Assembly (NCBI RefSeq): GCF_030272615.1
Contig: NC_081414.1
Span: 824,181,396 to 824,245,395 of the forward strand
DNA from: Cryptomeria japonica
Lineage: Eukaryota > Streptophyta > Pinopsida > Cupressales > Cupressaceae
DNA length: 64,000 nt
Direction: 5' to 3'
Shown: in pieces, positions 35,401-47,400 of the stretch
Layout: every line of letters begins with the position of its first letter
Numbering within the stretch: position 1 is the first letter of the stretch
Notes under the pieces: generated by a model
The model's input: only the letters and a program-made list of their open reading frames with translations
Databases searched by the model: none
Told to the model about the DNA's origin: nothing
Made by a program: the position numbers and the translations under genes

Positions 35401-38400
35401 TAAATGGTGTGATCAAATTGTCCCAGTAGGCTGACGTGTACAAGGAGAATCGCCCCTCTTCCCCCAGTGAAAGGACACAGAATATCTTCAAACCTGGCAT
35501 TTTCCATCATTGCAAATTTGGTCTGGGATATCTATTTTTCTGGGTACTTTGACTTAAGGATATCCACTATTGGTAGATTTCCAGTAGTGGACAATCATTT
35601 TGGCCCAATTTAAGCTTTTTCTACCTCTTCAAGATTTGGTCGAGATGCTAACATTACTAGCAAAATGTCCTACAATGTTTAGATGAAACTCCCTCAGTTC
35701 AACTTCGGAGGAGATGTCAAATTCTATATTTGCCTCAACCAGCATATAATGGCTACAACAAAACATAGTATTACTTGTTCGTCTAGATTATAGAATACTC
35801 AACTTACATATACATCATGCCTGGGATTAACAAGGAGCCGATCAAAAGATTTAATGACTTCAAGAAGATACCAGTATAAAGAATTTGCCATAATGGGGAG
35901 AAACCATACAATGTTTAGCTAATGTATTTATGCTAGAATTATATGGCTGTCAAAGAAACATTAATATTTTTGAAATTTATAAGCAGAACCTGGGATGAAT
36001 GATAATATTGATTTGATCTGAGATATCTTCATCTCCTACCTGAGATCTGACATCATGCAAAGCCATGCGTGAGAGCACAAGACATTTGAAAATTCAAAAA
36101 ACCATTAAGTTACCTAAAGAACAAAAGTAAAAATGCATGCTCTTTCGAAGCAGCTTCTTTTGCCCATTTGTATTGTTTCTAAAAATAAAGTAAATTCGAA
36201 CCAAGAGATTGTGTTGCAGATCTTTAAACCCTTGAAGTAAATATTCCCAGTCCTGATCTAAGGGTCACTTGTATCACCTCTAGAAGCTCTATATGGCTAA
36301 ATAGATATCCCTTGAATAGTGGCTCCAACATTGATATATTGACGAATTGACATACACTCAAGCCTAAAACTAAGAACTTAGCTCTCCCCCAACCCACCAC
36401 TTACGAGCAGCCTTACTAGCCATGATTGGATTTGTACACCTAGTAACCTATATTAAAAGGGAGCATGATCATCTTCATAATTTATCCAAAAGTGCTCTCG
36501 TTATTGAAAGAAAGCTAGACAATTCCTACACTAATTGAATGCAAATAGTTTCAAATCTACACACTATTCAACAAAGAGTCAATGCACAATGCAAGATATG
36601 TCCTTGGAAAGCCCTTTCGAGAAAAACTCAACCTCCAAAACATACTCAATGCATTAATCAACAAAAATAGGTTAACAATAAACTCGGAGTATTTGTGCTC
36701 TCAATAGGAAATAATACATGAGATCTTCAATCTTGTGTTTGGAGTCAGATCTGTAGTGTAACCTGGATTTGATATCATCAACTTACAAATTTTATCCTGA
36801 GTATCAAGGCAAACCAAGAAACTATAAGTGGTTTCCACAGCCATGGCTTAATCCAAGGGACCCAATTTGGGCACGCAAACTGTTCTCTTTAAATTCCAAT
36901 GCCTCTTATCATGAGTCCACATTTTAGGAATAGAAGGTAACCCCCAAGGTCAATTATTCCACTCACCAAACTTGGACGCTCCAATCTGGTTCATTTAAAC
37001 CTCTTACAAGATCTTACATATGCAACTATTAGCCAATTAAAGATGCTTCACTTAGTCCACTATGTAACCCCCCTCTTATATGTTTTTTCACAAGTCATAG
37101 ATTCTCTTATGCATCTTATAATGTCATAGATGGTTTTACACATCATAATACAAATGTCAAGTGGTATAATGTGTCATCCAAGGAATTTTGACATTCCTTC
37201 CAAGTGGGGAATTCTCTTTCATGTGGCCCCATATGTACAATACACTAAAAACATTAAATAAATATACTAAGATTGCAAGATATACAACACCTAATCCTAA
37301 ATAAATATATAAATATACTAAGATTGCAAGATATACAACACCTAATCCTAATATTCTGCCTCTTGTTTTACATTACAAAAATTAAAAAAAGGAGTTCCAA
37401 AAAATTAATAGGGACTAAAATGCCCATAGCTAGCTTGTACCAACTATGCCACAACTTGTTGCATTCTCATCCAACTCACAACACTACTAACCTGGTTAGA
37501 ACAATTACTATGATATGTCTTTAGCTATCCACACCTCCAACTCAGTCTACATCAATGAATCCTTGCATATCTTTTGTCTCACTCGCACTAGATCCTCCTT
37601 GACGATGGATTGATGAAATAATCCTATAGGATTGTTAAGTGGCTATTGCAGATTGCTATAGGACTGTTGAGGGATTCTTGCAAGAACGGTATACGACTAT
37701 TGAGGAATTCTTACAAGACTACTATAGGGCCACTAAGGACTCTTGCAAGACTACAACATGACTACTAAGGGAATCCTACAAGACTACGACAAGATTGTTG
37801 AGGGACTCCCACAAATCCATTGAATGCTACAAGTTAATTGCAAGTCCCCTCACTCCTAGCTAGGGACAACACAACCCATAGCTCAGGAATTTTTTTATAG
37901 CTAAAATGAATATCACTTCCAAGACACCTACCTTTCCATCTCCAACAACTAGCTCTGAAACCAACAAATACAAAAACAATTATCTCATTCCAAAACACTC
38001 TAATTGCAACAGTGCAAGATCCGTGAGTTTCCCATAGGAAAATTAACAATATCCTCATTGTCAAAAGACCATCCATCTCCAATTAAAAAAATGATGAACA
38101 GTCATCTCAAGCCAAGACTACGGCTACAAATCACGAGTCTACCATGGTACAATGGTTAATATCTTCAAAGATAGAAGATCAACTATCTTCGATTGATAGA
38201 TCTACAAACAACTATGTCATTGCACAAAGCTCCTACTATATATCATGGCAACATAGTTCATATACTCAAAACCTTGAAGACCATTAAAGTTAAACTCAAC
38301 TATGCTGCTACCAAAACTCCCACGACATGTGATTCAAAGTTTCCCAAGGTAACATGGTTTGCTTAGCACTCTTAGATCTAATACTTGATTAAGATATTCA

Positions 38401-41400
38401 TTTGAGGCCAATGGGTGTGTCATTAACGTGCAAACCATGGCCAAATATGATGCTAGCATACAGCTTGTATAATTTTATCTTTGACTCTTGTTGGTAATAT
38501 TTTTCCACCTTTGATCATTTTGTATCTCTTCTTCCCAAAAGCTAGATCTACACATTTGCATTGACAATCTTGCTAAAAAAATACATATCTAGTTAGCCCA
38601 GGAACATGAAGAGTCTAGAGATTGAATTCATTCTCACATATCTAAACATCATCTTGACCTTGCCTTCACTTATAACCTTATAAGAAGATTTATCTCTTAA
38701 GAAGACGTCACTTCTAACAAAATTTTGATACTTAGAGAACCACTCCTTGTAAGGATTCATGTGACAAGATGCTCCACAATCAATCAACCATGCATGCTTC
38801 ATACATGATGAAGCAAGAAACACATCTTCACCTTCATTAGAGGAATCTCATGTTGGAATCCAAGAACACTGAGAGGGGGGGTGAATCAGTGTTCTACCGG
38901 AATGATCAATTTTAACCTTATTAAAACATGCATACACCAACCGGTATATCGGTACATATAAGATTGAAAGAAGTAAAGCAACCAATAAGCCAATCACACA
39001 AATGAATACCATAACATAGAGAATTATACGTGGAAAACCTCAAAGAGGAAAACCACGGTGGGATTTGTGACCCACAATATCAATCCACTGGCCATATGAA
39101 GAGATATTACAAAATATAGGGGCCTGCACTTGCAGGAAGGCTTACAGCCTAGAGCACACTGCTCAATCACAAAAGGAGCCTCACTGACTACATACAAATC
39201 TAGACTACAATCCGGAGAAATGATTGAACTGCAATTATAGCATCTTTTATGCCTAAATACAGTTCCGGTTAAGCTCTGTCTGTTTCGGTCTGAAACCCTA
39301 AACCCTTACTGGAATACCCTCTTACAAAATCTTCGCATTACAACCTTCCATACATTTCCTATTACATATCCTTACATCATTCAAAATGATCTAATCAACT
39401 GATCTATATACCCTTACAATCCATCATGCCTTATGTCAGCTTACAAAGATAATTACAAAATGAATATACATGTCGGCTCAATAACATAAAACATGAATAT
39501 CAAAATCAATTGCCGATGCCGGACCTCCCAAATGATGTCGGCCTCCAATACCGATAACCTGAATATAAACCATGTCGGCCAGCATTGCCGATAACCAAAG
39601 AATTCCTTCCAACTTGCTGGTGCCGGTGAAGTGCTTGTCGGTACACAACTAAACTAAAATATGAAGCCAGAACATGTTGCCATGTTGCCAAGTTGCCATC
39701 AATGACAACATATTGAAACATACCAAATGAGTGTCAATTGCCAACATCTTATTCCATGGACGGAGTCTCATCAAATTTCTTTTCTTTCTCTTTCTCAACT
39801 TTCTTGCAATCTCTCTTAATGTGTCTAGTCTCCTTATAGTACCATCATTTTGCCTTGAATTTTTCAAGGATTTATATCTACACTTCTTCTTGTTCTTTCC
39901 TCTTTTCTTTGAATGCCCTTTTGATGATCAATGTATTTTAATGGGTTCATAATTTTTTTCTCTCATTTATTCCAACAACATGTTCCCAACTTAGTCCTCA
40001 AGCTTCAACTTAGAGACAACACTACTGATTTCCATCACAAGGTTGTCCCATGAATCTGGCAATGAACATGACAAAGCAATACGTTATACCAACTAACCAA
40101 TAACAATTGTGAACTCTTAAAATGCTCTATCACTAATTCTCCAGCACTGACAAGGAATACAACCTCTTTCGAAAAAATTGTTTGCTAAGGATTTAGATTG
40201 GTAGAAGGTGCCAATCTTATCCCAAATCCTTGGTAGCATTTTCTATAGACACGTATAGGAGAACTATATTTGAAAGGCGTAGGTAGATAGTGAACCTAGC
40301 CTTTTGGCCAGATTTGTTTGAATCATCTTTCATTATAGTAGGTTTCTAACCAATGATTGCAATCCACTAGTCATGATCTACAAGCAAATCCTCCATTTTG
40401 AGCTTTTGTAGCTTGATGTTTTGACCATCGAACTTCTTGATCTCCATCTTTTGTGTGCTTGCCATTTTTTATAACTGAAAAACTAGAGCACCTATGTGGG
40501 GATTCCATTTAAATAAGGATTAGTACAACACAAGGATAGCATACCCCTTTCCAAACTAAGACTAGGATCTAATACCAAATGAAAAGACACTAGACATTTC
40601 CTACACTAATAAAATGTGAGAATCAAAGAAAATAAGTCTAGATCTACACGATACTCAGTAAAGAAACAACACACAACAAGACATACCTTAGGAAAATCCT
40701 TTCAAGAAAAACCTAGCCTCCAAAGCACACTCAATCTATTAACCAAAAGTAATAAAATTATGACACACTTATACTATTCATGCATTCAATTAGAAATACA
40801 CGAAATCTTCAACACAGTGTCTAGGGTCAATCCTACAACATAGCCTTGCTTTGAAATCACTAACTTTATCTCAAGCATCCAATATATAGACCAAGGCAAA
40901 CCAAGAAACTATAAATGGTTTCCAAAATATGGGTGAAAGCAAGGGATCCAATTTGTGTGCCCAAATTGTTTTCCCCAAATTCTAATGCCCCTCATGATGA
41001 GTTCAACTTTTGAGAATAGTATATAATTCCCAAGGTCAAACATGCCACTCACCAAACTTGGGTGCTCCCATTTGGTCTATTGAAACGTCTTACAAGTTCT
41101 TACACACATCATAGATTTTATTACACATCTTACAATGTTATAGATGCTCTTGCATATCTTATATGACATACATGCTCTTACACATCCTATACATACCGTA
41201 TTACAAACATCAAGTGTCATAAGGTGTCATCCAAGAAATCTTGAGATTCCTCTAGAGTGGGTGCCCTTTCCCTTGTGGGTCTATATCTCAGCACATTACA
41301 AACATTAAATAACTCAATGTTCCTCTTATTTGCAAAGTGTATAACCTCTAATCCTAACAATTATAAACTTCATCTAGATATTTCCCAATATTTTTCTGTT

Positions 41401-44400
41401 AGCAATTCTGGTCATCAAAATATTCTGTATGAAGAGAGACTCAAAAGAGGGTGATTGTATCGTCAAAGATAACTTTGATGGTAACCAAATATTTTTGGCT
41501 GAGGCTTTTTTAGAGATCCAAATATTGTATTGTTTCTAAGGGTTATTCTACAAATCGTAGAGAAAAATTCTTCCTTTAATTTGTCAAAGGAATGCTATTA
41601 GAGTAAATCAATATTTCTATGTCCAAATTATTAATTCCAAACATAAAACTTAACTTCTCAAGAATGATCACTTTTTTTCATTTTCTACTTTGGTTTACCT
41701 AACTTGCTCCTCAATCCAATCTCATAAAATCTAGAGTTTTGGATTTCCTGTAAAAGTATAACCACATTTGTCCAAGGCTCTTATCCTAAGTTGTTCACAG
41801 TGTTGCATTAGATCTTATGAGGGATCTACTGTTTTCTTTCTTAACTTCATTAATTAGAACTTTCAAATATATAAACCCTCCGTGATTGGAGTCCATTTGC
41901 AGCATCTGTCTTAGAACGTAAAAAGGATGTCTGTTTCTGCTTTTTCAGTGACTATAGTGAGGTCCTCGAAAGCATCAACAAAAATATCTTTACAACTCAT
42001 GGTGCCATATTTTGATCCTTATATAACTAGTTACACCAATGTTCAATTGACGAGTGTGCATTCTAATTTACTTGTGTCCTGTTTCAATTCAATTTTCTAT
42101 TGAAACCAAGATATGTAAGGCAGAAAACTGATGTGTGGTACAGCTATAGGCTACCATCAACATCTTTATGCTATAAACCATATTTCATATACCTTTATGC
42201 TACTATTGATGTGGGAGTCTTCTCATACACAAATTTGATGGTGTAACATGAAAAGTATTTGACACTTTAACTTGTATGTGACTGTTTTGAATTCCACTTG
42301 TTTTTGTAAATCAGAAACTATGTTTAAGAAAAACTTATCATCAATCTATGATATTTGCCTAATTGCTAGAAATGAAAGCATTATAAATGAAATAAATAAT
42401 TGAATAAATAGAAAACACAAAGAGCGTCATAGCAAAAGGGACAGAAGATATGCCTTGGAGAAACCTAGAGTGGGAAAACTCCAGCTTGGATATGATGTGA
42501 TATCTTTCAATATCACTAATAAAACAAGGTTACAAGCTCAAAAGGCAATTGGCTACTACAGAAATGCATCTTTTTTTAATCTGCAGCCAATTCTATGCCC
42601 TTCGTATAAATTCACTTCCGACAATTACCTGCGTAGGCCTGATGTGCGTGTAATATCCCTTGCTGATTATGACCTTAAAATGCTGAAGATAGGCTCAAGG
42701 AATATTGCCAAACAGTTGTCCTTCACCTTCAAACCTGTTATTAAAATCTGATTGCTTTCCTGATGTTTTCAGCCAAGGTATTATATCAAACAATTCACAT
42801 TTAGACTTTAGACTTGTTGTTCTGTGTTTCAGACTGTTAACCCTCACACTGGGAAAACTTTGCATAACTTTGTGTGTTATTGATACCGATACACATTTGC
42901 AAATGATGTAGAAGATATACACAAACTAACAAGAAGAAATACATCCCAAATGCAACTCAAATATGAGATGAACATTACATGCTTCAGAATAACAAACTAA
43001 ATATCCAATACTGCTGTCATTAAGATCTGATTACAATTTCAGACTGTTACAAATGACACAATAGCACTGATTTCTCAGACCTAATTGACTTATGAGGTAT
43101 TCACTTGCTGCCCTACTTTTCTGAACATAAGGTACTCAGAAAATTAGATATTACATAGGCAAATAATGATCAAGAACCTGGTTATTTGATGCCACAAGGA
43201 AGAGTACATCCCGGCGACCATGTAGGAGCTGTCACATGAATTTTTGAAGGCTTCAATAGTGAAATCGCCCCACTAGGAGTATGGCGCCATATGCCCTTGA
43301 GTTGCATATGTAATAACAAATAAATACAACACTCTCTCCCATCCAAATAATGATTGAAATGATTGCCAAGGCCAGCTGAGTTGAATGAACAAATGCCCAC
43401 AAAATTCTGAGCAACCAGCAATGAGTAATGAGTGAAAATGTGTGACTCAGTAGGTTTGATCGCCCTCCATGGCAGACCATGATTTGGACTGAAAATCACC
43501 TTCAAACTCCTCCAAACCACCACCAAAAATACCTCCAAGAAATTGCCTAACTCCTGATTAAAGTGCAGATATCAATTGATCATGAATCTGAAGCATTCTC
43601 CCCATTCGATCTCCAATCTGCTATGCAAGATGACTTCAGAAAATTTGGCCCATGGTCACCAATGAAGCTCAATTAGAAAGACTGAAATGTCTTCCTCTCA
43701 GCCGCAAAAACACAATAAGCTCCAAGTTGAACTCCTGAGGTAGAGCTCACAACTAGCGATAATTCAGAAGATCTTTCACAACCTCAAAATCGCATTACCA
43801 ATTGAAAGTTTCCGCTCCCAATGGTTGAAGATTAACTGCATAAACCCTTGGCTCAACAAGCTATCAAACAAAGAAATATTCAACAACTGGATGCCCAACA
43901 ATGAGGCTGCCCCCTCTATTTATTCTTTTCCTTCAAGAGGTAGGCCTCCTTCTAGAAGAAGTAAAATAATATTTAATTGAACTCCTAGAAGTGACCCTTA
44001 AAAAAATAATATTATTTAAGTGACTTAATTATTTAATGGCACTTTAGATAATTAAAATATCATTATAATATAAAGTGCAATTAACAACACCGTGACATCA
44101 TATGCGAGAATACATTATCTCACCAAAAATCATATAAAAATAGAATGTGAAGCCACAAGCAGCTGCCCAAGCGATCCTCTCATCAACTCCTTGGCCTACG
44201 AGGGTCAAGAAATAGGCCAAACCCCTCTGCGGACTGATCCTCATGAAAATGGGGACATTACAGTGTGGTGATCTCCAAGACAAATAGCTAATAAGAAACT
44301 TTTGGATAACAATTCATCCCTTCTTGGTGCTTTTTAGGAACTTCCTTATAAGATGTGGTACTTGGTGCAAAATAGTGTGCAATGAAAAGATATATATTTT

Positions 44401-47400
44401 TTTCCTAGGGTAGGAAAGGCCTCCAATTGTTATAGTCAGACTTCATGTGCTCTTTCATTGATATTTCCCTTAAAGAGTGTTTCTCTAAGACAATCTGCAT
44501 TTTCAAGTGCTTTCTTCTGCCAAAAACATGTTTTCCATGATTGCAAGACACATCACACATCAAGCAATGATTGAAAATAAAGATAATCCTTCTGTCAAGT
44601 AGTTTGATGTTGCAAACAAAATTGTGGGCTTCCTTATCCTCTTATCAACTTCTCATGAGTGAGTGCCATAGATAGAATGGCAACGAGACTGTTGATTTAA
44701 TAAGTTCAGCAAATGGGTCAATATTCAAAAGTTGATATTTACTCAAGGTTACATGCAACATATACTTTTATTTCTCACCTAAAAGGATATTTTCTCATTG
44801 GTTCATGGCTTGAGATGTTCACTTTTATAAATTTACAAACCTAGACATGTATTGTATTTAGCCAAATTGGGATACAATACATACACTGCAACTCTAAATT
44901 ATACATTTCATAACATTTTGGCAAGAGAAATTGGATCTCTACTGTACCTTCTAAAGTTTCTGACAAGATCTAATTTTCTTTTACAGGTGGAATGAAATTG
45001 ATGACCATGGCACCAGCCATTTTTCCATTGTTGATGTAGATCGTAATGCTGTTTCCATCACCAGCACTGTAAATGCTTACTTTGGGGCTAAGTTGCTTTC
45101 TCAGAAGACAGGTATAGTGCTAAACAATGAAATGGATGACTTCTCTATTGAAAGCAACAGCTCTGGCTCTTCTCTTCCACCAGCTCCTCCAAACTTCATA
45201 AGACCATTCAAACGTCCACTGTCTTCTATGACTCCCACAATTCTTTTGCAGGTGATGACAGCTTTTTCCTTCATGTTAAGATTTTGATTTCTTTTCCAAT
45301 AATTCAAGCAAGATAATCCATCAATCATTTACCCCATTATTTTCTTGTAATTTACCAATATAGCAGCTTGATAATTTAAGGTCTATTGTTCCTTGATAGC
45401 TATGCACTGACATGCAAGATGGCTGTGTACTTATATACCATCTATTAACCTAACCACCAAGGTCTCAAAGAAATTCAACATCCTATTTTCCACTTTTGGA
45501 TTGATATATTTATAAAATGACAAATCTAGATAGAAAATAGTCCTATATGCAAACATTAGAAACAAAGATTGTCACATGTTCATCAACTATTAATAAATGG
45601 TCAGGCATGCTGAAATTGGATCAGTTAAGTTAGTGAAATTATCTTAACTTAGTTACATGATGTTCCCATGAAGACTTAAACTTGTACTTCACATTCTAAA
45701 TGATTCATTCTAGCAAGGCAAGGAATATAACTGAGTTGCAAAGATCAGATTCTCAGGGTAGAGCAGAGACCTACGCTGAGTGATCCAGACACTCAGAGGG
45801 CGAATGTTACATATAAAACAAGTATGGGTAACGGATTCAACACCAGTTGAATTCATTTGGGGGTTTCCGAGACAAGTTTGGTGGCAGCTAACCCATCCCA
45901 GTTTTTTTTGTCGGTTACAGAAGGCTGTTGGGCTCCTCTCCAACATTAGTTTTCTTCTTTTTCTTTATATACCTCCATGTGAGCCATTGTAACATTCTGA
46001 GTCTTTGCTTGATTTTTCTTAGAAAATTGGCTGAGTTAGGTTATTGCTGTTTTAGCATAGGAGTCTTAGAGGAGTGATAGTGCGATTAGTGTGAGCAATT
46101 GCAAGGCTTCTATAGTGTTTGAACATTACTAGTCTTGTGCAAGAGAAGTACATGAATGCCTTTGAGAGGTCGTCAACCATTGTAATAGCATACGAAATAG
46201 TGGCATGAGAAGGAGATCCTTCACTTATTTGGACTTTTCTCCCTTTCTGGGTTTCTCCAAGACTCCGTTGTTGCTTTCATTCCTATGTGTGTTCAACGCT
46301 GTCTACTTGTTTATACTTTCTTCTATTCCTTGTTCATTGCAATTAACACTCAATGTCATACACAAGGAGTGTTTTTAATAGAGAAATGAGTCACATCCAA
46401 ATCATAAAAGGGCTGGTAACATATGGTCTGGTAGCTTAGTGGTAGAGCATCCTAGCTATGAATAGGAGTTCCTACATTAGAGTCCTAGCTAGTTCATGGA
46501 AAGTTTAGTATGGTATTATAGCTAAGGCTAGGAACCCCACACCCATAATGTGGCTCAAATGGATGTTCAAGAAATGAGCCACACCCGAATTATGAAAGGA
46601 CTAGTCACAAAGTGGACCAGTAACTTACTGGTAGTGTCACCACAGCAACAAATGTGAGGCCCTAGATTTGAATCCTGGCTGGTCCATAGAATGTTTAAGA
46701 TTTTTTTCATAATTCCACACATGAAACTACAACATCATCAATCAATTTACATACTACAAATCACCTATCACCTGTAGTGATCTTCATATTTTGGCTATCC
46801 TACTTTCCTTTTTCTTCGAAATCGTCACTATATGTTAACTCTCATCCTTATGCATTTTATTTGGAGAATGCATCTTTATTTGGGAATATTTCTAATATTA
46901 TTTTACCCTTGTCAAAGCTAAATGCTTAAACTTTCTTGGTTTCAATTCTTCAATCAGGTTTGATATCATGTATTCATAATTCTTTTACAAGTAATTGAGC
47001 CGCAAGGTTGACATATAAAAGATGTTTTGAAATAATCAATAGGGGTAACAGAGTTGCAATCATATGTGAGAACCACAAAAGAAAGTATGTGATAATTTGA
47101 TGTTTTTATACATTGTTTAGAACACCATGAACTTAAAGTAAATAACTCATTCTGTACTTCGAAACATTAGGACATTCTAAAATCTTTAACATCTAAATTC
47201 TTGTTATTGCACTTTAGTTTTGAGTTCAAATCTAAAATTTTTGAACTTATGCCTAGGTGTTCGTATGGTGGAGATGACTACAAGTTGGTCTTGAGTTAGA
47301 CAAAGAGATGCTTGGTCTTTATAGCCTACAAGTCCTCTTTGATTGATTGGAATTGAACTTTGCTATATTTTATTTATTTGTGAACCCAAAATCTAATAAT

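Larger units (their letters stand above)
36505..41359 (-). mobile_element. Decayed copia element in GGT intron 4, both LTRs present
   Basis: Two related LTRs (36505-37353 and 40580-41359) flank remnants in minus-strand order: primer-binding site, gag, zinc knuckle, protease, then RNase H. Integrase and most of RT are deleted. The flanks GTTAT (36500-36504) and ATTAT (41360-41364) fit a 5-bp target duplication with one mismatch. The LTRs differ by many substitutions and indels, so it is old. It lies antisense to GGT. Confidence 0.8.

Noticed and set aside
46420-46500. Possible functional tRNA gene
   Set aside because: Good A box only; the B box is degenerate and no full cloverleaf or acceptor stem could be formed by eye. 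Kept as a SINE-like relic.
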